Positions 47,663 to 55,889 of a stretch of 64,000 nucleotides of DNA are shown in pieces. Each line of letters begins with the position of its first letter. Positions within the stretch are counted from its first letter, which is position 1. Origin of the DNA: Oscillospiraceae bacterium (GTDB lineage Bacteria; Bacillota; Clostridia; Oscillospirales; Oscillospiraceae). The notes below the pieces were generated by a model that saw only the letters and a list, made by a program, of their open reading frames with translations, was not told where the DNA came from and did no database searches. The stretch is from positions 124,001 through 188,000 of the forward strand of contig JAFZOI010000016.1 in NCBI GenBank assembly GCA_017550645.1. Reading direction: 5' to 3'. A program made the translations under genes and the position numbers.

Positions 47663-48217
47663 TCAGTAACCCTCCTTTGCGAGCATTGTGCGGAGCTTAT
47701 TTCTCGTCCTGAACAGCATGGACTTGACCTTGCTCTCAGAAAAAGCGAACTGTTTGGCAATATCGGATATGGGATCCATATACCAATACCGGCACACGAA
47801 TACCTGACGCTCGACCCGAGGAAGTGCCGAAAGAAACCCGTTCAGCTTATTCTGCAGCGCAAGTCTTTCGATCTCAGTCTCGACGTCTCCCGTTCCCGAC
47901 ACACACTCTTCCAGTTCATCAAGCGCAAGGGCCATTACACCGCCGCCGCGCTTTTCCGCGCTGTATTTCCTCCATAGATCAATGGATATCCGGCGCGTGA
48001 TCTTTCCCAAAAAGGTCGAAAGAACGGAAGGGCGGTAAGGCGGCATGGACCGCCATGCGTCATTGTATGTATCGTTTACACATTCTTCCGCGTCTTCGGT
48101 ATTTAGGAGGATCCGATACGAGATGCTGTGCAGATACTTTCCGTACTTTGCCGCGGTCTCGGAGATCGCGCTCTCATTTCGCTGCCAATACAGATCAATG
48201 ATACGATCATCCTCCAT
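47663..48217 (-). CDS. ECF-type RNA polymerase sigma factor
   Basis: 184 residues. Region 2 reads KYGKYLHSISYRILLNTEDAEECVNDTYNDAWRSMPP and region 4 LPRVERQVFVCRYWYMDPISDIAKQFAFSESKVKSMLFRTRNKLRTML, with no regions 1 or 3, as in ECF sigma factors. It probably directs transcription of its own operon and of a surface-stress regulon, released by the partner protein encoded next. GC content is visibly lower than in the flanking genes. Confidence 0.93.
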   Translation of the reverse strand: MEDDRIIDLYWQRNESAISETAAKYGKYLHSISYRILLNTEDAEECVNDTYNDAWRSMPPYRPSVLSTFLGKITRRISIDLWRKYSAEKRGGGVMALALDELEECVSGTGDVETEIERLALQNKLNGFLSALPRVERQVFVCRYWYMDPISDIAKQFAFSESKVKSMLFRTRNKLRTMLAKEGY

Positions 48218-48259
48218 TCAAACGCCTCCTCTCGTCAAGATTTGAAAGGCCCTTCGTCT

Positions 48260-48287
48260 GTCTACTCGCAAAAAACCGGGTCCGGTT
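48260..48287 (-). promoter_or_regulatory. candidate autoregulated ECF promoter
   Basis: On the minus strand an AACC motif (48284-48287), 16 bases, then GAGTAGAC (48260-48267), 43 bases before the sigma gene. AAC-type -35 elements are usual for ECF sigma factors; the -10 match is only partial. Confidence 0.4.
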
Positions 48288-48344
48288 GTATGCTGACGTT
48301 ATTTAATGGCGCACAATGTGCTCGTTTCTGCCGTACTGCCCCAA

Positions 48345-48397
48345 AAAAAGAGCCGGAGGCGGCGCTTCCTTTCTAAGCGCCGCCTCCGGCTCTTTTT
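48345..48397. terminator. bidirectional intrinsic terminator
   Basis: 23-bp perfect stem (48345-48367 with 48375-48397), loop of 7, with A and T runs at the ends. It abuts the stop codon of the MATE gene. Confidence 0.9.
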
Positions 48398-49813
48398 CTA
48401 TTCTTTTTCGGGCTCCGGAGAGTCGACTATGTTGCGTATCCAGACGCCGCTGGCCACCATCGCGAGCCCTATTGCGACCTTGACTATGTCCAGCCCGCTG
48501 GAAATGGCGTAAAGCGGGACGATGTGCATCTTCGTCAGATGGGTCAGGCACCAGACGACCGGATAATTCACGACCCAGAGGAACACGCTGTCGAACAGGA
48601 AGGTGATGAACGTGCGCCCGCCGGAGCGGAGGGTGAAGTAGCAGGCGTGGGTCAGCGCGTGGATGGGCATGAGCACGGCGACGACCCTTATCAGGCTCGT
48701 CGCGAGCGAGCGGACCTCGTCGCTGGTCTTGTAGGCCTTCGGAATGACGCCGGAGGCCGCGAACATCAGCGCGCCGACGACGAAGCAGCAGGCGAAGGAG
48801 AAGAAGATGAGCTTTCTGTCCGCGTCGCGCGCTTCCTCCATCTTCCCCGCGCCGAGAAGCTGCCCTATTATGATGCCGACGGAGCTCCCGAGCGCGATGA
48901 AGACTATGCTGAAGAGGTTGAACATCGTCGAATTGATGTTCATGGCGGCGATGGCGCTCAGGCCGCGCAGCGAATAGCACTGCGTCAGCATCGCCATGCC
49001 GACGCTCCAGAGCACTTCGTTGAGCATCAGCGGCGCGCCCTTGACGAGGATGCGCTTTACTATCGCCCCGGGCACGCGCATGGACCTGTACGCCCCCTGC
49101 ATGAATGGGCAGCGCGCATGGTGCGTGTGCGTCCATATGACGATTATCGCGAGCTCGGCGAAGCGGGCAATGACCGTCGCGACGGCGGCGCCGCGCACGC
49201 CCATGACGGGCGCGCCGAGCTTGCCGAAGATGAGTATGTAGTTGAATATGAGATTGACGAAGACGGCGGCTATGCCCGCGACCATGGGCGGGACGGTATT
49301 GCCCGTCTCCCTGAGCGTGCCGACGTAGACGGCCGAGAACGTGAACGGGACGAGCCCGATTATCATGATGTTCAGATAATCGCGCCCCTCGGTCACGGCC
49401 AGCAGGACGCTCTCGGCGTTCTCGTCGTTCATATAGAGCCTTATGAGCTGCTCGCCCCGCAGAGCGAACGCCGCGACGAAGATGACCGCGAAAGCGAGGC
49501 AGATCATCAGCTTGAAGCGGAACGTCGCCCGGACCCCGTCGTTATCCCCGCTGCCGTAAAACTGCGCGGTGAAGATGCCCGCGCCGGAGGTCGCGCCGAA
49601 GATGCAGATATTGAAGACGAAGATGAGCTGGTTGACGATGGATATCCCGCTCATCGACTCCGTCCCGAGCTGGCCGACCATGATGTTGTCGAGGAGGTTG
49701 ACGAAGTTCGTGATCCCGTTCTGGACCATAATGGGAACGGCGACCGCCAACACCATTCCATAGAAGCGGCGGTCGCCTATATATCTGGTTTTGAGTCTTG
49801 TCAGAGCGGACAT
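48398..49813 (-). CDS. MATE family efflux transporter
   Basis: 471 residues with about twelve hydrophobic segments in two homologous halves. Opening MVLAVAVPIMVQNGITNFVNLLDNIMVGQLGTESMSGISI and the matching second-half segment around LWSVGMAMLTQCYSLRGLSAIAAMNI are typical. Exports cationic drugs or metabolites with Na+ or H+. Three bases after mrp. Confidence 0.94.
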   Translation of the reverse strand: MSALTRLKTRYIGDRRFYGMVLAVAVPIMVQNGITNFVNLLDNIMVGQLGTESMSGISIVNQLIFVFNICIFGATSGAGIFTAQFYGSGDNDGVRATFRFKLMICLAFAVIFVAAFALRGEQLIRLYMNDENAESVLLAVTEGRDYLNIMIIGLVPFTFSAVYVGTLRETGNTVPPMVAGIAAVFVNLIFNYILIFGKLGAPVMGVRGAAVATVIARFAELAIIVIWTHTHHARCPFMQGAYRSMRVPGAIVKRILVKGAPLMLNEVLWSVGMAMLTQCYSLRGLSAIAAMNINSTMFNLFSIVFIALGSSVGIIIGQLLGAGKMEEARDADRKLIFFSFACCFVVGALMFAASGVIPKAYKTSDEVRSLATSLIRVVAVLMPIHALTHACYFTLRSGGRTFITFLFDSVFLWVVNYPVVWCLTHLTKMHIVPLYAISSGLDIVKVAIGLAMVASGVWIRNIVDSPEPEKE

Positions 49814-49816
49814 GGC

Positions 49817-50701
49817 TCAGAGCTTGTCGCCTATGCTCTCGAGCTCGGGGAACGCAAGGTCCTCGACCTTCCCCGCGTCGCAGGCGGCGGCCGCGTCGGG
49901 CCTCATGGGCAGGCGCGCGAGGATGGGCAGGCCGTACTTTGCGGCGACCTCCTCGAGGCTGCTCTTGCCGAATATCTCGTGCTTTTTCCCGCAGTCGGGG
50001 CACTCGAACCAGCTCATGTTCTCGACTATGCCGAGGATGGGGATATTCATCATCTCCGCCATCTTGACGGCCTTGCCGACTATCATGCTGACGAGCTGCT
50101 GCGGGCTCGTGACGACGATGATGCCGTCGACGGGGATGGACTGGAAGACCGTCAGGGGCACGTCGCCCGTTCCGGGAGGCATGTCGATGAACATATAGTC
50201 CACGTCGCCCCAATACACGTCCGTCCAGAACTGCTTGACGGTGTTTCCGATGATGATGCCACGCCAGACGACGGGATCGTCCTCCTCGTCGAGGAAGAGG
50301 TTGATGGAGGTCAGCTTGACGCCCGTCTTCGTCTCGGCGGGCAGGATGCCGTATTCGCAGGCGGCGGCGCGCTCGGTTACGCCGAAGCACTTCGGGATGG
50401 AGGGGCCCGTCATGTCCGCGTCGAGCACGGCGGTCTTGAAGCCGCGGCGGTTCATCGCGACGGCGAGCATGCTCGTCACGGTCGATTTGCCGACGCCGCC
50501 CTTGCCGGAGACGACGGCTATGGCGTGCTTTACGCTGCTGTGCGCGTTGAGCTCGGCGCGCATGTCCTGAGCGGAGCCGCAGGAGCCGCCGCAGGTGCTG
50601 CAATCGCCGGTGCAGGAGCCCTGCTCGGGCTCGCCGACGTGCTCGCATTCCTCATGGCATTCCTGGCAGTTGCCGGAGCAGAATTTTTCGTTCTCGTTCA
50701 T
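49817..50701 (-). CDS. mrp: Mrp/NBP35-type Fe-S cluster carrier ATPase with Cys-rich N-terminus
   Basis: 294 residues from the ATG at 50701. P-loop VVSGKGGVGKSTVTSML, then DADMTGPSIPKCFG and the C-terminal cluster pair FECPDCGKKHEIFG, as in ApbC/Mrp proteins that carry Fe-S clusters to target enzymes. The N-terminal 45 residues hold eight cysteines as two copies of C-x3-C-x2-C-x3-C (CSGNCQECHEEC and CTGDCSTCGGSC), likely metal or cluster sites. Starts 35 bases after ddh. Confidence 0.93.
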   Translation of the reverse strand: MNENEKFCSGNCQECHEECEHVGEPEQGSCTGDCSTCGGSCGSAQDMRAELNAHSSVKHAIAVVSGKGGVGKSTVTSMLAVAMNRRGFKTAVLDADMTGPSIPKCFGVTERAAACEYGILPAETKTGVKLTSINLFLDEEDDPVVWRGIIIGNTVKQFWTDVYWGDVDYMFIDMPPGTGDVPLTVFQSIPVDGIIVVTSPQQLVSMIVGKAVKMAEMMNIPILGIVENMSWFECPDCGKKHEIFGKSSLEEVAAKYGLPILARLPMRPDAAAACDAGKVEDLAFPELESIGDKL

Positions 50702-50736
50702 GGCTTTTCCTCGTTTCGTATATATTAGGCGGTTTC

Positions 50737-51714
50737 TTACAGCAGATGGGCGCGAAGCTCCTCGCCGGAAAGCGGCGAGAGGTACGCGGGCGGGATATCG
50801 AGCATCGTATGGCAGCCGACGCGGCCCTCGCGGGCAAATCTCGAGACGGCTCTGGCGCACGCGGCGAGCACGCCCGCCGTGAACTCCGGATTGGAGTCGA
50901 GCTTGAGGCTGTATTCGATGACGGCGCCCATGCCGCCGGCGGTGCGGCCGCTCCTGATGACCATGCCGCCGTGCGGGATGCCCTTGTGATCGCGGTCGAG
51001 CTCGGCCTGCGTGATGAAGTTGACGGTCGTATCGTACTCGTCAAAGTAGTTCTTCATCGTCTTTATCTCGCGCTCGATGCGGGCCTTGTCGGCTCCCTCG
51101 GCGGCGACGACGTAGCATTCGCGCGTGTGCTTCTGGCGGGCGGTGAGCTCGGGCGCCTCGCCGCGCCTGACGGCGTCGACGGCGGCCTGAACGGGGACGG
51201 TATACTGCCGCGCGTCGAGCACGCCGTCGATGCGGCGTATCGCGTCGGAGTGGCCCTGGCTTACTCCCCTGCCCCAGAAGGTATAGTCCGCGCCGTCGGG
51301 CAGTATCGCCCCGGCGTAGACCCTGTTTATCGAGAACATGCCCGGATCCCATCCGCAGGAGATGAGAGCCGTCTTTCCGGCGGCCTTCGCCGCCGCGTCT
51401 ACGGCGGCAAAGTGGGCCGGGATGTTCGCGTGAGTATCGAAGCTGTCCACCACGTTGAACGAGGAGGCGAGCATCGGAGTCTGCTTGGGAAGATCGAAGG
51501 CGCTCCCGCCGCAGATGACGAGCACGTCGAGCTTATCCTTCCAGCTCTCGACCTCGGCCGAGGAGAAAACGGGAACGTCCGTCTCCGTCTTCAGAGAGGC
51601 CGGGTCGCGCCGCGTGAATACCGCGCGCAGCTCCATATCGGGCGCAGCCGTCACCGCGAGCTCAACGCCGCGGCCGAGATTGCCGTATCCGTAGATTCCG
51701 ACTCCGATCGCCAT
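50737..51714 (-). CDS. ddh: meso-diaminopimelate D-dehydrogenase
   Basis: 325 residues. NADP-binding start VGIYGYGNLGRGVELAV, then VFTRRDP, SFDTHANIPAHF, SCGWDPGMFSINRVYA and FWGRGVSQGHSDAIRRIDGV, the substrate-binding motifs of this enzyme. It reductively aminates tetrahydrodipicolinate to meso-DAP with NH3, a second route besides dapL/dapF in the same window. The gene sits between a DUF4353-like lipoprotein and mrp. Confidence 0.95.
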   Translation of the reverse strand: MAIGVGIYGYGNLGRGVELAVTAAPDMELRAVFTRRDPASLKTETDVPVFSSAEVESWKDKLDVLVICGGSAFDLPKQTPMLASSFNVVDSFDTHANIPAHFAAVDAAAKAAGKTALISCGWDPGMFSINRVYAGAILPDGADYTFWGRGVSQGHSDAIRRIDGVLDARQYTVPVQAAVDAVRRGEAPELTARQKHTRECYVVAAEGADKARIEREIKTMKNYFDEYDTTVNFITQAELDRDHKGIPHGGMVIRSGRTAGGMGAVIEYSLKLDSNPEFTAGVLAACARAVSRFAREGRVGCHTMLDIPPAYLSPLSGEELRAHLL

Positions 51715-51758
51715 GATGATCCCTCCGGATTTATAGTTTTATTTCAGATGTTGAGTAT

Positions 51759-53219
51759 TCAATTTTCGGGCGCGGCGCTCGTCTCCGCACCGGGAGCCGT
51801 ACCTTCCTGACCGCCGCCCCAGCCGGGCATGCCGCCCTGACCGGGCATACCGCCCTCGGGAGGCTGACCGGGGAACTCGCCGTCGCCGAAGCCCTCGGGA
51901 GGCTCGCCGGGGAAGGTCCCGTCTCCGAAGCCGCCGGGGAAGCCGCCGAAGCTGCTGGCGTCGCCGTATTGCAGCTCGCCGTCTATATACACGGTGCGGC
52001 TGCTGCCGCCCATGTTCGAGCCCACGGCGACGACCGTGCCGCCGTTGACCGTCGTGCCGCAGTCGCTGTCGATGCCGTTGTCCGCGCCGGGATTGGCTAT
52101 GGCGTAGATCGTGCCGCCGTTTATGACTATATAGCCGTTGGAATCGACCGCGTCGCCCTCGGCTCCGAGGCCGCCGAAGATGTGCATCACGCCGCCGTTG
52201 AGCGTGAAGACGGAGACGTCGTCCTCGTTGACGTTGACGCCGTCGTTGTCGGCGCAAATGTTGATGACGCCGCCGTTTATCGTCAGGTGCATCTCGGTAT
52301 CGAGGCCTTCATATTCGGAGTTTATGTTGAGGACGCCGTCGTTCCCGTTTATCTCCATGCTGACGCGGGAGTAGAACGCGCCGTCATACTTATGGGATTT
52401 CTTCTGAGTCACGCCGTCGTCCTTGAACTTGGTCTTGAGGATGCGGAAGACGTTCGTTCCGGAGAAGTTGTTCACGCTGCCGTCGACGATGACGACCTGC
52501 ACGCCGGCGGAGCCGATATCAGTCGATTCGCTCTCGTTGGCGCCGTATACGATGAACGCCGGGGCGACGGAGCAGGTGACGTCCGCGCCGCCGAGGATGA
52601 TCGTCACGGGGGCTTCCCCTTCGACGTCGACGGCGATCTGGCCATTCCAGAAGCCCTTGATGTAGTACATGCCGGCCTCGTTGATGTGCAGGACGGGGTT
52701 GGCGTATGCGTCGTCCTCGGAGTGCATCATGCGCGTCGGGACGGAATCGCCCTCGACGGGGAGCGTTCCGAAGAGATAGTCCTCATAGCCCTCGGCCGTG
52801 TAGGCGTAGGTCCATTCCGTCTCGCCGTCGTAGTTCTCGCGGACGAAGCCGCTCTCGTCGAGTTCGGGGAAATAGACGATGTCGTGCGCGATGTAAATCG
52901 TCTCGCCCTCGGCGGGAGCCGTCCCGATATAGTACTCGGCGGGGCTGTCCTTGACGTCGTCGTGAGCCGTCGTCGGGTCGGCGTGCCATGTGTAGTCGTA
53001 TTCCGTGACAGCCGCGCCGTCGACCGTCGCGGTCGAGCCGGAGAGCGTGATGATCTTCGCGCCCTTCTCTATCCATATCTCCTCAGCGCCGGAGACGACC
53101 TGAGGCGTCGTCTCCGCGCCGGTCTGCGCAGGGGTCTGCGCCACCTTCGCCGCGCAACCGGAAACGAGCAGGAGCGCCGCGGCGAGGACGAATATCGCGA
53201 TAAGTCTGAGATTTTTCAT
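51759..53219 (-). CDS. lipoprotein with carbohydrate-binding-like (DUF4353-type) domain
   Basis: 486 residues. Lipoprotein signal with lipobox VSGC (cysteine at about 22). The middle holds a long series of beta-helix-like turns with NGGVIN, NGGVMH, NGGTIY and NGGTVV repeats, with INSEYEGLDTEMHLTINGGVINICADNDGVNVNEDD, typical of the DUF4353 family often annotated as carbohydrate-binding. The C-terminus is a Gly/Pro/Phe-rich tail with FPG, PPEG and GMPG repeats (about 425-475). Substrate unknown. Confidence 0.85.
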   Translation of the reverse strand: MKNLRLIAIFVLAAALLLVSGCAAKVAQTPAQTGAETTPQVVSGAEEIWIEKGAKIITLSGSTATVDGAAVTEYDYTWHADPTTAHDDVKDSPAEYYIGTAPAEGETIYIAHDIVYFPELDESGFVRENYDGETEWTYAYTAEGYEDYLFGTLPVEGDSVPTRMMHSEDDAYANPVLHINEAGMYYIKGFWNGQIAVDVEGEAPVTIILGGADVTCSVAPAFIVYGANESESTDIGSAGVQVVIVDGSVNNFSGTNVFRILKTKFKDDGVTQKKSHKYDGAFYSRVSMEINGNDGVLNINSEYEGLDTEMHLTINGGVINICADNDGVNVNEDDVSVFTLNGGVMHIFGGLGAEGDAVDSNGYIVINGGTIYAIANPGADNGIDSDCGTTVNGGTVVAVGSNMGGSSRTVYIDGELQYGDASSFGGFPGGFGDGTFPGEPPEGFGDGEFPGQPPEGGMPGQGGMPGWGGGQEGTAPGAETSAAPEN

Positions 53220-53357
53220 TTCGGATACCTCCCATTAAGGTTTGGGCAGATTATCCTACAAAAATGTGGACGGGCGATAAAGACTTTATGAAAAAACCGT
53301 GGCCCGGAAATAAACAATTATTCCGGCGGGGGCGTCCTGCCGCCGCATTAAATATTA

Positions 53358-53386
53358 TTATATCATTGCGCGCACGTTATTTCAAT
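53358..53386 (-). promoter_or_regulatory. promoter of the lipoprotein-ddh-mrp-MATE group
   Basis: On the minus strand TTGAAA (53381-53386), 17 bases, TATAAT (53358-53363). Gaps of 44, 35 and 3 bases between the four genes allow one transcript. For the divergent plus-strand gene only a lone TATAAT (53448-53453) with no good -35 is seen. Confidence 0.72.
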
Positions 53387-53498
53387 AAACAATAAAAAAC
53401 AATAAAAAGCCGCGCTGATGCTTATGGCGTTTTCTCTTATTCCGTTGTATAATATCTATCAATATTCGACACCGATCATCGAAAGGAAGCGTCAGAAA

Positions 53499-55028
53499 AT
53501 GGCCGTCATCGCAGTCACCGGGGCAAGCGGGACGATGGGCCTCGAGGCCGTCGCGCAGCTCGTGAAGGACGGGGATAACCGGCTCCGCGTCTTCCTGCGC
53601 GGCACAAAGCGCGGAAAGAAGGCGCTCCGCCTCTTCCGCCGCCGATACGGGGACAGCGTCGAGGTCGTCTTCGGGGACCTGCGAAATTACGAGGACTGCC
53701 TGCGGCTGTGCGAAGGCGCGGACTATCTGCTCCATCTCGCGGCGGTCATCCCGCCGAAGGCCGACCATGCCGCGGAGGAGACTTATCGGACAAATCTCGG
53801 CGGGACGGAAAACCTCGTCCGCGCCGTTATCGAGACGGGCAACAGAGCCAAATTCATACATATATCCACAGTCGCAGTCTACGGGGACAGGAACGAAAAG
53901 CACCCCTGGGGGCGCGTGGGCGATCCGCTCGTCACAAGCGCCTTCGACGTCTACGGGCAGAGCAAGACGGCGGCGGAATTTGCCGTGCTCGAGTCAAAGC
54001 TCGCCTGCTGGGCCGTCCTGCGGCAGACCGGCGTCCTCTATGACAACATACTCATGAACAACATCAGCGACGGGCTGATGTTCCACACGCCGTGGAACGT
54101 CCCCGTCGAGTGGGTCACGGCGCGCGACAGCGGGATACTGCTGGCGAGCATCGTCCGCAGCGACGCGCGCGGCGAGGCCGACGGCTTCTGGAAGCGGGTC
54201 TACAACATCGGCGGCGGGGCCGCGGCCCGCCAAACGGGCTATGAGACCTTCGACGACGGCTTTCGCCTCATAGGCGGCTCGGTAAAGGATTTCTTCGCCC
54301 CGCAGCTCAACTGCACGCGCAATTTCCACTGCTTCTGGTTCTCCGACAGCGGCGAGCTCGAGGATCGCTTTCGCTTCCGCACGCAGGGCTGCCGCGAATT
54401 CTGGGAGGAATACGCCGCGCATCACCGCATATACGGCGCGGGCAGGCTCATCCCTCCGAAGCTCCTGCGCAGGATCGTCATAGACCCGCTCAAGCGCAGT
54501 ACGAACGCGCCGGCCTATTGGCTCGCGCACGGCGACGAGGCGAGGGTGCAGGCATTTTTCGGCGGCCGCGAGGCTTGGGAAAAGCTGCCGCGGAGCTGGG
54601 AGGAAACGGAGCTCCTCTGCGAGTCGGCGGATTACGAAAGGCTGCTTGACGCTTCCTCCGCTGCGCTTCTCGACCACGGATACGACGAGAGCAGGCCGGA
54701 CGGAGAGCTCATGCCCGAAGACCTGCGCGGAGCGGCCGCTTTCCGCGGCGGAGAGTGCCTCGCGGAGGGGACGGGCCCCGTCGACCTCTACGCGCCGCTT
54801 CGCTGGCGCTGCCACGAGGGACACGAATTCGAGGCCACGGCCTACGCCGTCCTCAAGGCGGGCCACTGGTGCCCGGAATGCTGCCTGACGCCCTACGTCT
54901 GGCGCACGGACCTCGTCGCGGCGCACAGCCCCTTCCACGCGCAGATATGGCGCGATTCGCACGCGGAGGACGAGCGCTTCATCTATACGCTGAGGGACGG
55001 GCGCGCCGTCGCGGAGGAAGTCAAATGA
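53499..55028 (+). CDS. NAD-dependent epimerase/dehydratase with C-terminal zinc-ribbon-like region
   Basis: 509 residues from the ATG at 53499 (GAAAGGAAGCG before it). N-terminal Rossmann motif AVTGASGTMGLEAVAQL, later LLHLAAVIPP and YGQSKTAAE (Y-x3-K catalytic pair) show an extended SDR. From about residue 320 it is unlike classical epimerases, and near the end there is WRCHEGHEFEATAYAVLKAGHWCPEC, a C-x2-H/C-x2-C pattern that suggests a zinc-binding region. Coupled by ATGA overlap to an EFR1 ferredoxin. Substrate unknown. Confidence 0.82.
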   Translation: MAVIAVTGASGTMGLEAVAQLVKDGDNRLRVFLRGTKRGKKALRLFRRRYGDSVEVVFGDLRNYEDCLRLCEGADYLLHLAAVIPPKADHAAEETYRTNLGGTENLVRAVIETGNRAKFIHISTVAVYGDRNEKHPWGRVGDPLVTSAFDVYGQSKTAAEFAVLESKLACWAVLRQTGVLYDNILMNNISDGLMFHTPWNVPVEWVTARDSGILLASIVRSDARGEADGFWKRVYNIGGGAAARQTGYETFDDGFRLIGGSVKDFFAPQLNCTRNFHCFWFSDSGELEDRFRFRTQGCREFWEEYAAHHRIYGAGRLIPPKLLRRIVIDPLKRSTNAPAYWLAHGDEARVQAFFGGREAWEKLPRSWEETELLCESADYERLLDASSAALLDHGYDESRPDGELMPEDLRGAAAFRGGECLAEGTGPVDLYAPLRWRCHEGHEFEATAYAVLKAGHWCPECCLTPYVWRTDLVAAHSPFHAQIWRDSHAEDERFIYTLRDGRAVAEEVK

Positions 55029-55846
55029 CAGGGATATACGTTTTTTCGGGGACGGGGAACACGCTCAAATGCGCCGAGGAGCTGCGGGACGCGCTCGCGG
55101 AGCTCGGCGAAAACGCCGCCCTGCACGTAATCAAAGACGGCTCGGAAAAGGCCGACGAGGGCGATCTCGTCCTCTGCTACCCCGTCTACGGCTTCAATTC
55201 GCCGGTCCCGATGCTCAGGTTCTGCCGCGGGCTCGAGGCGGGCCGCGGAGGGCGCGTATGGTTTCTCAAGACGTCCGGCGAGCCGCTGAGGCTCAACGAC
55301 GCCTCCTCGGGCGAGCTGACGCGCATCCTGCGGAAAAAGGGCTTCGAGATAAAGGGCGAATTCGGCTATATCATGCCCTACAACATCATCTTCCGCCATA
55401 CCGACGAGGCCGCCTCGCTCATGCTGGAGACGGCGAAAAGGCGCATCCCCGCCGCGGCGAGGGCCATTGCCGCCGGGGAAAGCGCCCTGCCCGCGCCGGG
55501 GGCGGGGGCGAAGTTCATGTCCGCCCTCTGCCGCATCGAGCACGGCTTTTACCCCGTCAACGGGCGGCTCTTTCGCGTGGACAAGCGCAGGTGCCTGCGC
55601 TGCATGAAGTGCGTCGAGGCCTGCCCGGAGGGGAATATCGGATATGAAAACGGCCGCTTTAAGTTCGGCGGGCGCTGCGTCTGCTGCACGCGCTGCGCCT
55701 TCGGCTGCCCCGCCGACGCGATACATATAGGCATCATCGACTTCATGCGCGTCAACGGCCCCTACGACTTTTCGCGCGACCCCGCGAAAGCCGAGCCGAT
55801 AAGATACTGCCGCAAGGCCTACGAGCGATACTTTTCCGAAAAATAA
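55025..55846 (+). CDS. EFR1-family flavodoxin-ferredoxin fusion
   Basis: 273 residues from the ATG at 55025, overlapping the previous stop. N-terminal flavodoxin fold with the FMN phosphate loop FSGTGNTLKCAE and VLCYPVYGFNSPVPM; C-terminal pair of [4Fe-4S] motifs (CLRCMKCVEACP and CVCCTRCAFGCP). Such EFR1 proteins move electrons in anaerobes. Coupling to the SDR gene suggests it serves a reduction step there. Confidence 0.9.
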   Translation: MTGIYVFSGTGNTLKCAEELRDALAELGENAALHVIKDGSEKADEGDLVLCYPVYGFNSPVPMLRFCRGLEAGRGGRVWFLKTSGEPLRLNDASSGELTRILRKKGFEIKGEFGYIMPYNIIFRHTDEAASLMLETAKRRIPAAARAIAAGESALPAPGAGAKFMSALCRIEHGFYPVNGRLFRVDKRRCLRCMKCVEACPEGNIGYENGRFKFGGRCVCCTRCAFGCPADAIHIGIIDFMRVNGPYDFSRDPAKAEPIRYCRKAYERYFSEK

Positions 55847-55851
55847 AAAGC

Positions 55852-55875
55852 GGAGGCGCCCGGCCGGACGCCTCC
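55852..55875. terminator. bidirectional intrinsic terminator
   Basis: Stem GGAGGCG / CGCCTCC with an inner CGGCCG. The plus tail is ATTGTTT; the minus tail is GCTTTTTATTTTT, serving the SLC13 gene. Confidence 0.8.
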
Positions 55876-55889
55876 ATTGTTTATCCTTT

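Noticed and set aside
48524..50728. A 734-codon open frame on the plus strand
   Set aside because: Antisense to MATE and mrp; composition is that of a GC-driven shadow frame (His/Asp/Arg/Glu-rich) without motifs.
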